A stretch of 59,018 nt of DNA, taken from NCBI RefSeq assembly GCF_030064895.1, contig NZ_JASJEB010000016.1:1-59018 (forward strand), in the 5' to 3' direction. Shown here piece by piece: positions 14,949 to 23,904 of this stretch. The stretch's first letter is position 1; each line of letters begins with the position of its first letter. Both the position numbers and the translations under genes were made by a program. The notes beneath the pieces were generated by a model, which saw only the letters and a program-made list of their open reading frames with translations, searched no databases and was not told the DNA's origin. Source of the DNA: Crocosphaera sp. Its GTDB lineage: Bacteria; Cyanobacteriota; Cyanobacteriia; Cyanobacteriales; Microcystaceae.

Positions 14949-15040
14949 CTACCCAATTGTCCCAATATGATTCTCCACTTTTTTCGATAAGGATAAGGGT
15001 TCTCGGACTAATCGATAGATTCTTTGGGGGAGAGTATTAT
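14949..15040 (-). pseudogene. IS1-family transposase C-terminal remnant
   Basis: The minus strand reads DNTLPQRIYRLVREPLSLSK followed by KVENHIG and a stop. This matches the pattern of InsB C-termini in cyanobacterial IS1 elements (LRQR-RLVRK-LSFSK-ENHIG). The frame is short, ends early, and on its other side runs into the dispersed palindrome at 15044. No terminal repeats are visible. The bases from 14853 to 14948 hold nothing recognisable. Confidence 0.5.
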
Positions 15041-15043
15041 CAA

Positions 15044-15076
15044 ATATTTGGAGAGCGAAGTTCGTTCCCCAAATAT
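15044..15076. repeat. dispersed palindrome, copy B (core CGAAGTTCG)
   Basis: A 33-base hairpin with arms ATATTTGG and CCAAATAT around GCGAAGTTCGTT. The outer arms extend further than in the other copies. It sits beside the IS1 remnant. It belongs to the same family as the elements at 5294, 22009, 30393 and 47992. Confidence 0.85.
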
Positions 15077-15215
15077 TCAATAAATAAATAAGTTGCGATC
15101 GCAGGTAATTGCGACTTAAAATAGATTTAAGTAACAACGTGTTATTTATGTTTTAAAATATTAAAATATAAATATTCATATCTAACTATTTTTTGGTTAG
15201 AGATTACATTAAAAT

Positions 15216-15243
15216 AAGGCAAAAATTTTCTTTTTGCCTTTTT
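15216..15243. terminator. bidirectional terminator hairpin
   Basis: AAGGCAAAAA and TTTTTGCCTT form a 10-bp stem with a 5-base loop, with T-rich runs on either strand. It lies 42 bases beyond the end of the minus-strand nucleotidyltransferase gene (stop at 15285) and probably ends its transcript. Confidence 0.75.
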
Positions 15244-15284
15244 ATTGTTAAACTCTGGTGGTATTAATGTCGTTGTATAAAAAA

Positions 15285-16067
15285 TTAGGTAAATAATTTA
15301 TCGAAAATTTTTAATAAAAATATAAATTTTGAATTCAGCTTCTCCTTATCAATAGTTGAGGACAGTATTGTTTCAAGTAAAAAGTCAAAAACATTAATTT
15401 GTTCTTTAATATAGGTGTTTAAAACTTCATCTAGAATGTCATCTTTTCTTCCTCGTTTTTTCTTTTCTAATAATGTAAGAAAACGATCTTTAACGGTAGA
15501 AGGTAGAGACGTATCAGCAAGTAGTGCATCGATAGAAATTGGGGGCATTGTGTGATTTGTTGTAATCCACTGACAGCATAATATTGCTCTTATTGCATGG
15601 ATATACTTTTTGGATGAAGCTTTTTTATTTTCACATAAATATTTTTCGTAGTTGTCTGTAGCTATATTCAAGTAATGGTACATATTTGCCTGAGGAGAAT
15701 AGCACGATGTCGCTATTTCTTGAATTTCATTTAAGAATACAGTATTTCTCTGGTAAACAATAGGAGAAAACAAGTATTCCATTAAGCGAGGATTTGACTT
15801 AGATAGTAGGAAAAAAGTCTTTTTCAAATCCCATCCAACGATGTCCATCGTGTCATTAACTAATGCTTCAATAACGTCTTCTTTATTGTCTTCGATTCCT
15901 AGATACCAATCCAAATTGTGAGCATAAATAAACCTAACATCGTAATCGCTTTGTCTTGAAGCAAATCCAAATGCTCTACTGCCAGCCTCGCAAGCATAAA
16001 GTATCTTGACCTTTTTGCTTGCTTCTAGTCTATTTAATGTGTTTTTAATTTCTGAAGTAATACTCAT
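15285..16067 (-). CDS. RlaP/YcgL-type nucleotidyltransferase (pol-beta fold)
   Basis: A 260-aa protein. ACEAGSRAFGFASRQSDYDV (about residues 25-44), followed by RFIY, is the GS...D-x-D active-site signature of the RlaP family (COG3541, PF10127). This family is linked by genome context to RNA repair and occurs in phages. The C-terminal two thirds are helical, with KKRGRKDDIL. Family members are usually 230-270 aa, so it is full length. A sigma-70-like promoter immediately precedes the start (16073-16100). With a PNK-like ATPase at 27110 in the same accessory region, a role in repairing cleaved tRNA is plausible but inferred. It is transcribed divergently from the 16250 gene. Confidence 0.8.
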   Translation of the reverse strand: MSITSEIKNTLNRLEASKKVKILYACEAGSRAFGFASRQSDYDVRFIYAHNLDWYLGIEDNKEDVIEALVNDTMDIVGWDLKKTFFLLSKSNPRLMEYLFSPIVYQRNTVFLNEIQEIATSCYSPQANMYHYLNIATDNYEKYLCENKKASSKKYIHAIRAILCCQWITTNHTMPPISIDALLADTSLPSTVKDRFLTLLEKKKRGRKDDILDEVLNTYIKEQINVFDFLLETILSSTIDKEKLNSKFIFLLKIFDKLFT

Positions 16068-16072
16068 TGTAA

Positions 16073-16100
16073 ATTCTATAAACTCTTTCTAGACTGTCAA
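16073..16100 (-). promoter_or_regulatory. sigma-70-like promoter giving a nearly leaderless transcript
   Basis: On the minus strand, TTGACA (16100-16095) is followed after 16 bases by TAGAAT (16078-16073). The ATG of the nucleotidyltransferase begins only 5 bases further on, at 16067. Transcription would start at or next to the start codon, so the mRNA would be leaderless or nearly so. Confidence 0.5.
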
Positions 16101-16162
16101 ACCCTTGTAAATAAAATTATATGATATAATAGGAATATATTAAACAATAAATTAATAAAAAA

Positions 16163-16235
16163 TTGCTAAATAGCAACAATTTAAGCTGAACGAAACAGAA
16201 TCAAGTCTGTCTGTCAGGTGGCTAAAATCCTGGCA
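16163..16235 (+). promoter_or_regulatory. structured 5' leader with three hairpins
   Basis: Three hairpins follow each other ahead of ATG 16250: TTGCTA-AA-TAGCAA (16163-16176), ACAGA-ATCAAG-TCTGT (16195-16210) and TGTCAGG/CCTGGCA with a 10-base loop (16212-16235, one G-T pair). TATAAT lies upstream at 16125-16130. The arrangement looks like a structured leader and could be regulatory. It matches no riboswitch class I know. Confidence 0.4.
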
Positions 16236-16249
16236 CTGAAGAGTAGAAA

Positions 16250-16549
16250 ATGTCAAAACACGAACAAGTAAGACAACAAATAGAAGAAACATTAATTGAT
16301 GTTTACCCAGAAATAACAAGAGTTGAAATTGAAATAAATTTATTAGGAAAATATAAAAATAAAGATCCAAATATCAAACATATTACTGTTGTCATTAAAG
16401 AGAAAATAAATGAATTTTCTTACCCTTGTATTGTTAATTTAGAAAAACAACAAATAAATGTATTAACATTGCTTAATTTCTTTGGATGGGAAAAGCACAA
16501 ATTTAACAAAAAAGTGCAGCAATTGATAATAGACTTATTTACAAATTAA
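16250..16549 (+). CDS. hypothetical protein, 99 aa
   Basis: I do not recognise this protein. It has charged ends and a beta-rich centre (RVEIEINLLG, HITVVIKEKI, CIVNLEKQQINVLTLLNFFG) and no membrane segment. The gene has its own leader with hairpins upstream and a strong terminator overlapping its stop, so it is a single-gene transcription unit. Base composition matches the AT-rich module that follows. Confidence 0.6.
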   Translation: MSKHEQVRQQIEETLIDVYPEITRVEIEINLLGKYKNKDPNIKHITVVIKEKINEFSYPCIVNLEKQQINVLTLLNFFGWEKHKFNKKVQQLIIDLFTN

Positions 16550-16605
16550 ATAGAGCTTATCATTTTAACTATAGCCTAAGTTAAGATGATAAGCTCTATT
16601 TTTGT
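16548..16605 (+). terminator. strong terminator after the 16250 gene
   Basis: AAATAGAGCTTATCAT (16548-16563) pairs perfectly with ATGATAAGCTCTATTT (16586-16601). Most of the inner bases also pair, leaving an 8-base loop, and TTTG follows. The stem begins inside the stop codon. Confidence 0.85.
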
Positions 16606-16654
16606 TTTAATAACAACTTTTAAATAGCTTAAAACGTTTATTTTTCTTAACAAA

Positions 16655-16674
16655 TATAGTATAATAATACTATA
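16655..16674 (+). promoter_or_regulatory. palindrome over the -10 box of the DarB-like gene
   Basis: TATAGTAT-AATA-ATACTATA is an 8-bp perfect inverted repeat that contains TATAAT at 16660-16665. It lies 22 bases upstream of ATG 16697. No good -35 hexamer is seen. A repressor bound here would block the promoter. Confidence 0.5.
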
Positions 16675-16696
16675 CAGCTTATTCTCGGTAAAAAAT

Positions 16697-19600
16697 ATGA
16701 ATAAAACAACAAGCTTAACGCAATTAGAAGCTATTAAGCTTATCAAAGATTTACAACAAAACCCAAGAAAAGTGACAGAAACCGAGAAGCAAATTCTCGG
16801 TTCTTTTGTAGGGTGGGGTACGGTGTACTCTGTTTTTAATTCTGATCACAAATGGGCAAAAGAAGCCTATGCAGAATTAGAAGAATTGTTGACTCCCAAA
16901 GAGTTAGCGATCGCCCGACAAGCAACGCTTTTCTCACACTACACAGACCCCAAACTTATTAAAGTTATCTGGGACGGTGTAATTGGAAAAGGTTTTGAAG
17001 GAGGATTAATTCTTGAACCTGGATGCGGTCACGGAAATTTTATGTCCTATCAACCCGACTCTCTTAAAAAGCAGTCAACCTGGGTTGGGGTAGAATATGA
17101 TCCAATCGCTGCATCCATTGCAGAGATGCTTAATCCCCGTGCAATGATCTATAACGACAGATTTGAGAATATCGATCTGCCAACTGACTTTGATCTTGTC
17201 ATTGGGAATGTCCCCTTTGGCGATATTCCAGTAGCCCATCTCAAGTATGCGCACCTTAAACCCAATCTTCATTGTTATTTCCTTCTGAAAGGACTTGATT
17301 TACTCAAAGAAGGTGGTCTAATGGTAGCCATCACATCCACTGGTTTTCTGGATAGCAAGGGTAATAAACAAGTTAGAGAAGCGATCGCCGAAAAAGCAGA
17401 GCTTGTAGGTGCAATGCGTTTGCCCAACACAGCGCATAAGTCTTATGCCGGCACCTGTGTAACGACAGATATTATTATTCTGCGTCGCAACAAAAAGGCC
17501 ACTAAACTAGAGCAAATATGGACAAAATCAGCACCTTTTGCACAATTGAAATGGGAAGCCATTGGCTTAAATCCAGCAGTTGTTGAAGATAATAAACTTT
17601 GGGACGCATTAGCAAAAGTTCTCCGAGAGAAAAGTCTTCATGAGGTTGCTGCTCTACCGGTAAATGGCTATTACGTCCGTAACCCCCAATATATTCTTGG
17701 TAACTTTACTAAGGATATATTATACGGGGGAGAACGAATGGCTGTAGCCCCTAATGAGCGTCCTTTAGATTTAGCCCTAGAGGTTGCCTTTAACAGCATG
17801 GGGCTAGTTTGTGACACCACTGTCACCGACTTGGCTACTATTCACTTTATACCCCCAGAGATGCAAAATATTCCTCTGGACTACTTTGTCCAATATGAGG
17901 AACTGTTTTATCAAAGGGGAGAACATAACTTAGTCCCCGTACCTTCTAAACAAGTCGAACTCATCAAGCATTTCTTGGCCATACATGACAATTTTTTGTC
18001 TGTGGTTGAGAGAATGAAATATGACGATGATGACTTTTTGTACGAAGAACAAAAAAAATTACTTCATGCTTATAAAGGTTTTATCCAAAAGTTTGGGTAT
18101 CTTCGGGACAACGAGAAAAAACTAAAGACAGATCCTCGCTATTACTTGCTCAATGGATTGGAGGTAGAGTCAGAAAAGCCTTACTGGGACTTGTCTGATA
18201 TCCCCAAATCCAAAAAAGTTAAGAAGCATTATAGTCCGGCTGATATATTTTTCAAGCGGACAGCTTCGCCCACTGTGGAACCAGAGATGGCCTACACGGC
18301 CAAAGACGCTTTGATTTATTCTCTTAACTACAAGGGGCAAGTTGATACGGATTATATCGCATGGCTTTTAGACATAGAAGAAGAGGAAGCGATCGCCCAG
18401 TTACAAGCAGAAGAGTTAATCTATTTCGATCCCCTAGAGGATCGTTGGCATACGGCCGAGGTTTACCTATCTGGCAATATTCTAAGGAAGCTGGACGACG
18501 CAATCAAATATAGTCTAACTACCAATGTAGCAGCATTGGAAAAGGTTCAACCTAAATTCATTTTGCCTCCTTGCTCACCTCAATTAAGAGCAGACCTGAT
18601 TATCGAATTAGGGGGAGAAGAAAAATGTGAAATTGACCCACAGGTAAGTATTCGAGTTAGGCTGGCTTCTCAGTGGATTCCTGTCCATATAAAGCGTAAA
18701 TTTATTGGTGAAATGATTAACAATCGATACTTTGATGGATTAAACTATTATCCTGCTTTAAGGGAGTATCAAATCACCAGTTCTTTTGACCATGATAAAT
18801 TTAACACTCTATATCGAAAAGCTTACCAAATTTTCGATTTGGCCTTGAACCTTAGAACAGTCAGAATTTGCGACACCATTTCTATCGATGGTAAAACAAA
18901 AAGCATTTTTAACCCAAAAGCGACGGCTGCGGTAAAAGCAAAAATTCAGGAGATTGAAAAATCTTTTTTGGAATGGCTGTGGACTGATTACCATCGATGT
19001 TTAGAGCTAACCAAGCTCTATAACGGTAAGTACAACTCAGAGGTTTTGAGGAAATACGATGGCTCTCATCTAAACCTTCCTCTTATGAACCCTGACATTA
19101 CTCTCAGGCCCCACCAGAAAAATGCTATCTGGCGCGCTATTCAAAACCAAACTACCTTATTTCATCACTTCGTAGGTGCAGGAAAAACCTTTGCCATGAT
19201 AGGAACTATGATGGAGTGGGTAAGATTGGGCTTAGCTCATAAGCCCATGATGGTAGTTGAAAACGCCACTATCGGTCAAATTGCCAAAGACTTTCGACGA
19301 ATGTACCCCACAGCCCGTATTTTGGTACCTGATTCTGAATCATTCAAAGCAGCTAATCGAAAACGGTTTTGCGGTGCGATCGCTTCTCAGCAATGGGACG
19401 CAGTAATTGTCACTTACGAGCAATTCAAAGCCATTGACGCTTCCCCTCAAGCCTATCAAAACTTCTTTGATCAAGAGCTTGAGGCATTAAAAAGTTTAGA
19501 AGTAGATGGCGTAAAATCTGCTGAACGTCGTGCAATGAGAATAGAGAAAAAACTTCGTTCTCATTATGCCGAAATTCAAGAACATCAAGATAACTGCATC

Positions 19601-21907
19601 TTCCTAGAACAACTAGGAGTTGATGCCTTGGTTTTTGATGAGTCTCATAAACTCAAAAATCTGTATTACGAGACAAAACTACAGGTAGCAGGACTACCTA
19701 CCAACAACAAATCAGGGAGGGCGTTGGATGCCTTTATCAAAATCCAACAGATGTTACGCAGAGGGAAAAAAGTGGTATTTGCCACAGCAACCCCTATTGC
19801 TAACTCTTTGATCGAACTATGGGTTGTCCTGAAATTTCTTGCCAACGATTCCATTTTGCAACCACTAGGTTTAGACTCAGTAGATGCTTTTATGGGAATT
19901 TTTGGCAACATTACAACTGGGGTTGAAATTACCCATAGTTCCAATTTTAAGATTAAAGAGCGTTTTTCGTCGTTTTTTAACGCTCCCGAAGTCTGTAAGC
20001 TGTATTATTCAATAGCCGATGTCATCTCTAGTCAGCAGCTAAAACTTAAGTTGCCAGAAGCTGAGACAATTCCTATCGAGCTACCTATGAATAGACAGCA
20101 AGAGGCATATCAACTGTATTTGACGGCTCGACTACACCGTATTGAAAATAGATCAGTTCAGCCGGACGTAGATAATCACCTAAAAGTTACTCACGAGGGT
20201 AGGCTATCTAATCTAGACATTCGTTTAGTTTTGAAAAATGGTGATAATTTTCAGTATTCGAAGCTCAATCAATGTGCGTTGAATATTTACAGGATTTGGT
20301 TAGCATCCAAATCAATCAAAGGAGTACAATCGGTCTTTTCAGACATTTCAACTCCTAAAAAGCACGAATTTAACTGCTATGCCTATCTTAAGGCAGTTTT
20401 GATCGAATTGGGCATCCCCCATAAGGAGATCGCCTTTATCCATAGCTATTCAAAGGAACAAAGACCGGCTCTTTTTGAAAAGCTTAACAACGGTCAGATC
20501 AGAGTTATTCTTGGCAGTACCAGCAAGATGGGGACTGGCGTTAATATGCAGCGGCTCATGCTTGCTTCACATTCCATCGATTGTCCCTGGCGACCATGTG
20601 ATGTCACTCAACGAGACGGCAGAACTATACGTCAAGGCAATCTTTTTCCCACTGTATTCATGTTCAGGTATCTCACTCAAGGAGTCAATGGTTTTCCTGG
20701 GTTCGATAGCTATTTGTGGCAAAAAATCCAACAAAAACAGTCTGGTCCAGCCATGATTGTTAACGATCCCTTCGGTAATCGTGTTATCGAAGACGCAGAC
20801 CCATTTTTGGCTTCTGCGGCCTTAATGAAGGCTATTGCTACTGGCGACGAACGCATCTTGAAAAGGGAAGAACTTAAACAAGAGTTCTCTGCTCTGCAAC
20901 TTGAATTTGATGGATGGTACTCTAATGTTTGCTATCAAATGAGTAAACTTCGAGGGCTAGAATCCAGGAAGGAAGATATAGAACGCTTCTTCTTGCCAGA
21001 CTTGGAAGACGATTTAAAATCTTTGCGATCGCTTCGGGAGGACTTTCCTTTGGAATTTTCTGGAAAAGTCTATAAAACGAAGGAGGCGATCAAAAAGTAT
21101 CTAAAAGAGCAAGAAATTGCTCTTAAAAAGACTTTTAAATCTCAACAAAACATTGCTCATTATGGTGATCTCACTCTAATGGTTAGAAAAGAAGGATTGA
21201 GAGATGAAATGGTTTATTATCTCAAAGGGGAAGGATTATACCGAGTTACTAAGCAAAATATTGTTGATCAAAAGCGACAGTATTTTGTCAATAAACTTCT
21301 TGGTTATCAGTCTGATAATCAAGAAGAACTTGATGAATGCGTTGAAAAAATTGCTGCTTCTCCTAAAATCGAAACCACTTTCCCAAAAGAAAAGGAAGCT
21401 AACTCTTTAGAGGCTCAAATTAAAGCTTTGGAACTAGAGTTAGGGATGGCACAAGAAGTCGATGATAATGGAGTTCCTTTAGAAGCTCCTAAAGTTGAAT
21501 TTGAGTCTCCTGCCAACATTGCTCATAAATATGAATTAAAACGAGGCAAGGTATCAGGAAACGATATCACTTCTGTTTTAATTGACGATCTCAAAGAGCA
21601 ATTGTTAACCGAATTACCAGACTGGATGGAAAAAATTAAATCTTCCATTTCAGTAGTAGAAGAATACTTCAATCATTCTTCGGAATCCATTGAAAATGGA
21701 ACTGAGTCTAACGAATTGACAGGTGATATTTTACAAGAATTGTACAGTAACCCCTGGAGTTTATTAGATGATGACTTTGATGACACCTCTGAATATTTTG
21801 AAGAGGAAAATGACATCGAAGAAGACGATTTAGACGAATCAGAGGTTGATCCTATCCAAGCTTTATATCAAGATCCCTGGAGCTTGCTGGAACAAATCCT
21901 AGAATAA
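16697..21907 (+). CDS. DarB-like fused N6-adenine methylase and SF2 helicase
   Basis: A 1736-aa protein. N-terminal methylase: GSFVGWGTV, LEPGCGHGNF (SAM motif I, about residue 105), GVEYDPIAA, and NVPFGD in place of NPPF (motif IV, about 170). C-terminal helicase: FVGAGKTFAM (Walker A, about 823), VFDESHKLKN (motif II, about 978), FATATPIAN, SKMGTGVNMQ and DVTQRDGRTIRQGN (motif VI, about 1305). An acidic tail ends with two repeats of the form LY-x-(N/D)PWSLL. This layout matches phage P1 DarB and the large methylase-helicases of plasmids and integrative elements, which protect incoming DNA from restriction. A role in anti-restriction or DNA transfer is therefore likely. It is followed by a terminator, so it forms a single-gene unit. 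Confidence 0.82.
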   Translation: MNKTTSLTQLEAIKLIKDLQQNPRKVTETEKQILGSFVGWGTVYSVFNSDHKWAKEAYAELEELLTPKELAIARQATLFSHYTDPKLIKVIWDGVIGKGFEGGLILEPGCGHGNFMSYQPDSLKKQSTWVGVEYDPIAASIAEMLNPRAMIYNDRFENIDLPTDFDLVIGNVPFGDIPVAHLKYAHLKPNLHCYFLLKGLDLLKEGGLMVAITSTGFLDSKGNKQVREAIAEKAELVGAMRLPNTAHKSYAGTCVTTDIIILRRNKKATKLEQIWTKSAPFAQLKWEAIGLNPAVVEDNKLWDALAKVLREKSLHEVAALPVNGYYVRNPQYILGNFTKDILYGGERMAVAPNERPLDLALEVAFNSMGLVCDTTVTDLATIHFIPPEMQNIPLDYFVQYEELFYQRGEHNLVPVPSKQVELIKHFLAIHDNFLSVVERMKYDDDDFLYEEQKKLLHAYKGFIQKFGYLRDNEKKLKTDPRYYLLNGLEVESEKPYWDLSDIPKSKKVKKHYSPADIFFKRTASPTVEPEMAYTAKDALIYSLNYKGQVDTDYIAWLLDIEEEEAIAQLQAEELIYFDPLEDRWHTAEVYLSGNILRKLDDAIKYSLTTNVAALEKVQPKFILPPCSPQLRADLIIELGGEEKCEIDPQVSIRVRLASQWIPVHIKRKFIGEMINNRYFDGLNYYPALREYQITSSFDHDKFNTLYRKAYQIFDLALNLRTVRICDTISIDGKTKSIFNPKATAAVKAKIQEIEKSFLEWLWTDYHRCLELTKLYNGKYNSEVLRKYDGSHLNLPLMNPDITLRPHQKNAIWRAIQNQTTLFHHFVGAGKTFAMIGTMMEWVRLGLAHKPMMVVENATIGQIAKDFRRMYPTARILVPDSESFKAANRKRFCGAIASQQWDAVIVTYEQFKAIDASPQAYQNFFDQELEALKSLEVDGVKSAERRAMRIEKKLRSHYAEIQEHQDNCIFLEQLGVDALVFDESHKLKNLYYETKLQVAGLPTNNKSGRALDAFIKIQQMLRRGKKVVFATATPIANSLIELWVVLKFLANDSILQPLGLDSVDAFMGIFGNITTGVEITHSSNFKIKERFSSFFNAPEVCKLYYSIADVISSQQLKLKLPEAETIPIELPMNRQQEAYQLYLTARLHRIENRSVQPDVDNHLKVTHEGRLSNLDIRLVLKNGDNFQYSKLNQCALNIYRIWLASKSIKGVQSVFSDISTPKKHEFNCYAYLKAVLIELGIPHKEIAFIHSYSKEQRPALFEKLNNGQIRVILGSTSKMGTGVNMQRLMLASHSIDCPWRPCDVTQRDGRTIRQGNLFPTVFMFRYLTQGVNGFPGFDSYLWQKIQQKQSGPAMIVNDPFGNRVIEDADPFLASAALMKAIATGDERILKREELKQEFSALQLEFDGWYSNVCYQMSKLRGLESRKEDIERFFLPDLEDDLKSLRSLREDFPLEFSGKVYKTKEAIKKYLKEQEIALKKTFKSQQNIAHYGDLTLMVRKEGLRDEMVYYLKGEGLYRVTKQNIVDQKRQYFVNKLLGYQSDNQEELDECVEKIAASPKIETTFPKEKEANSLEAQIKALELELGMAQEVDDNGVPLEAPKVEFESPANIAHKYELKRGKVSGNDITSVLIDDLKEQLLTELPDWMEKIKSSISVVEEYFNHSSESIENGTESNELTGDILQELYSNPWSLLDDDFDDTSEYFEEENDIEEDDLDESEVDPIQALYQDPWSLLEQILE

Positions 21908-21918
21908 ATCTATTAGTT

Positions 21919-21957
21919 AAAAAAGCCGATACAACTTTTGTATTGGCTTTTTCTTTT
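21919..21957 (+). terminator. terminator after the DarB-like gene
   Basis: AAAAAGCCGATACAA and TTGTATTGGCTTTTT form a 15-bp stem with one G-T pair and a 3-base loop, followed by CTTTTT. It lies 12 bases after the stop. Confidence 0.88.
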
Positions 21958-22008
21958 TGTTAAGTATATATTTACTTTAAGCTAAATTGAGCAATAAAAC
22001 TTTTTGCT

Positions 22009-22037
22009 TTTTGAGAAACGAACTTCGCTTCTCAAAA
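22009..22037. repeat. dispersed palindrome, copy C (core CGAACTTCG)
   Basis: A 29-base hairpin, TTTTGAGAA and TTCTCAAAA arms around ACGAACTTCGC. Same family as copies at 5294, 15044, 30393 and 47992. Its outer stem has GAG/CTC where copies D and E have GGG/CCC, so both arms changed together. Confidence 0.85.
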
Positions 22038-22063
22038 TAATATATTATGCTATAAAAATATGT

Positions 22064-22106
22064 TATAATACAAATATACTTAATAGCAAAAGTTAAGTAT
22101 ATTTGT
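22064..22106 (+). promoter_or_regulatory. -10 box followed by a 14-bp perfect inverted repeat
   Basis: TATAAT (22064-22069) is followed directly by ACAAATATACTTAA (22070-22083), a 9-base spacer and TTAAGTATATTTGT (22093-22106), a perfect repeat. The ATPase gene starts at 22125. The repeat covers the expected transcription start. It may be an operator, or a hairpin at the 5' end of the mRNA. Confidence 0.6.
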
Positions 22107-22124
22107 CGTAAACTAATAAGTAAA

Positions 22125-22934
22125 ATGTTCCGAAAGGCCACAAAGAAAGATATTAAATTAAGGATTGCACTTAGTGGTATTAGTGGTTCAGGCAAAACCT
22201 GGACATCACTATTAATTGCCTCATACTTAGGCAAAAAAATTGGTCTAATTGATACTGAAAATGCGAGTTCAGAGAGATATGCCGACCAATTTAGTTTCGA
22301 CATATCAGATTTAAAAAATCACAAACCTGACTCTTATGCCAGAGAAATAAAGGCTGCTCAAGATTGCTACGATGTTTTAATTATTGATTCTTTGAGTCAC
22401 GCTTGGTTGGCTGAACTTGATTATGTTCGTAGCCAAAAAAACTCGTACACAGCATGGAGTTCTGTGCGTCCTAAAGAAAGGGAGCTTTTGTCAGCCATTG
22501 TTGAATGCAAGTGTCATTTGATCGCAACTATGCGCGAAAAAACAGATTATACTCTGGAAAAGAACGAAAAAGGGAAGCAAGTCCCTCGGAGAATTGGTAC
22601 TTCACCGATTCAGGCAAGCGGAATTGAGTACGAATTTGACCTATGGGGCAAGCTTGATTTACAGAACAATTTAAAGATTGAAAAATCTCGTTACTCTAAG
22701 ATTTCAGGACAAACATTTCCTAAGCCTGGAGCCGAATTTTGTAATCTTTTATTGGGTTGGATTTACCCTTGGACACTTTGGAGAAATGACCAGGACGCTA
22801 TTAATTGGGCAGCTAATATTCTACCAGATATGGAAATTAATGAAATCAAAAAAGAATACATTAATCTTCAAGCTGAAAAGGGAGAAAAGTTCCCAACTTG
22901 GGTTAACTATGTTCACAATTTAGACAAGTTTTAA
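22125..22934 (+). CDS. P-loop ATPase of phage AAA_24/Sak4 type
   Basis: A 269-aa protein. The Walker A motif is ALSGISGSGKTWTS (about residues 14-27), then KIGLIDTENASSERYAD, and Walker B is DVLIIDSLSHAW (about 85-96). This is the RecA-like arrangement of phage single-strand-annealing ATPases (Sak4) and related nucleotide-binding proteins. It probably acts in DNA recombination or replication of the mobile element. The C-terminus is helical with no known domain. It has its own promoter with an inverted repeat and is followed after 8 bases by an exported-type small protein, possibly in the same operon. Confidence 0.75.
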   Translation: MFRKATKKDIKLRIALSGISGSGKTWTSLLIASYLGKKIGLIDTENASSERYADQFSFDISDLKNHKPDSYAREIKAAQDCYDVLIIDSLSHAWLAELDYVRSQKNSYTAWSSVRPKERELLSAIVECKCHLIATMREKTDYTLEKNEKGKQVPRRIGTSPIQASGIEYEFDLWGKLDLQNNLKIEKSRYSKISGQTFPKPGAEFCNLLLGWIYPWTLWRNDQDAINWAANILPDMEINEIKKEYINLQAEKGEKFPTWVNYVHNLDKF

Positions 22935-22942
22935 TTGAGTGA

Positions 22943-23389
22943 ATGATGACGTTAATTCCATTGACACTATCGATTTTGATCGCTTACAATCCAATCAATT
23001 TAGTGCGATCGCTTAGCCTGGATTTTGAGTATCCAACTCGAATTCCAGCTAAATTTCCAGACTCATCTAAACGCCTTCGTTTAGATGTCGTCAAAAACAC
23101 TTCTCGAAATTACGTCGTTCTGATTAAGCAAGATTCCCCTTGCTCTGTTCCGAATTGTATTGTTGGAAAGTTAGTAGGAAAGCGTGGTATTTTACGGAGA
23201 GAAGGACAAGCGATCACATTAAGAAATGGTCGCACTGCCCTTTATCAAGATTGTAATAGTAGTTGCCTTTCCTCAATCACCTGGGGCGAGAATGGAACCA
23301 ACTATCAGATATTATACGCTATCGATGAAGACAATTATTCAGACCGACTAAAGCAATTGAAAAAAATGGCTAATTCTTCATTGAATTAA
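22943..23389 (+). CDS. hypothetical exported protein, 148 aa
   Basis: The N-terminus MMTLIPLTLSILIAYNPINL is hydrophobic and could be a signal peptide or membrane anchor, although it lacks the usual basic start. Four Cys follow (SPCSVPNC, DCNSSC), which would suit disulfides in an exported protein. No family is recognised. It starts 8 bases after the ATPase gene and is probably co-transcribed. ATG 22946 is an equally good start. Confidence 0.55.
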   Translation: MMTLIPLTLSILIAYNPINLVRSLSLDFEYPTRIPAKFPDSSKRLRLDVVKNTSRNYVVLIKQDSPCSVPNCIVGKLVGKRGILRREGQAITLRNGRTALYQDCNSSCLSSITWGENGTNYQILYAIDEDNYSDRLKQLKKMANSSLN

Positions 23390-23406
23390 CAGTCTAGGAG
23401 CTTATT

Positions 23407-23685
23407 ATGGCCAAATCATTTCAATGGAATAAATTTACTTTTATTCCTTACAGAAATTTTAGTGAAAAAGAAACTTTTCACACTATTTCTCAACGCTTAC
23501 GTAAGACGGAAATTCACAACTATGATAAAACTATCCGTTCCAAGAAAATTGCACATTGGGATTATCAAAAATTTTATGAATGTGCAAGTAAAGCAGGATT
23601 TGAAAATGTTGATATTTTCATCCTAAATGGACAGCAAGTTGTCCCATGCGTCAACGAACTTTTTGAGTATATGCCAAATGCCTAA
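23407..23685 (+). CDS. hypothetical protein, 92 aa
   Basis: ATG 23407 is preceded by TAGGAG at 23394-23399, a good ribosome binding site. The protein is basic and aromatic-rich (SFQWNKFTFIPYRNF), with a QQVVPCVNELFEYM tail. No family is recognised. It is the first of a tight run, since the next gene overlaps its end by 8 bases. Confidence 0.6.
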   Translation: MAKSFQWNKFTFIPYRNFSEKETFHTISQRLRKTEIHNYDKTIRSKKIAHWDYQKFYECASKAGFENVDIFILNGQQVVPCVNELFEYMPNA

Positions 23686-23863
23686 AGTATTTTTCGTTGA
23701 GTTCATTCAGCCTAAATTACTAGGAGTCTGCTTCTCTGATCAACCAAATCTCCTTCTCTTTACATCTTACGATTTAAGCGATCGTGAAGCAATAAAACGA
23801 TTACTTGAAGACGTTCATTTTAAAGAGTATGAAGCAGTTGGCGAATATTTCTCAAAACATTAA
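23678..23863 (+). CDS. hypothetical protein, 61 aa
   Basis: ATG 23678 overlaps the last 8 bases of the preceding gene, an arrangement that supports translational coupling. A longer frame from 23627 would overlap it by 59 bases and is less likely. Sequence features are FFVEFIQPKLLGVCF and an acidic C-terminus. No family is recognised. Confidence 0.55.
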   Translation: MPKVFFVEFIQPKLLGVCFSDQPNLLLFTSYDLSDREAIKRLLEDVHFKEYEAVGEYFSKH

Positions 23864-23904
23864 AACAAAGGGGGTCGCCCCTCAGCAAATAAAAGGAGTA
23901 AGTT

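Noticed and set aside
16163-16250. tRNA or known riboswitch in the 16250 leader
   Set aside because: No cloverleaf or CCA-type acceptor stem is possible, and the hairpins match no riboswitch consensus I know.
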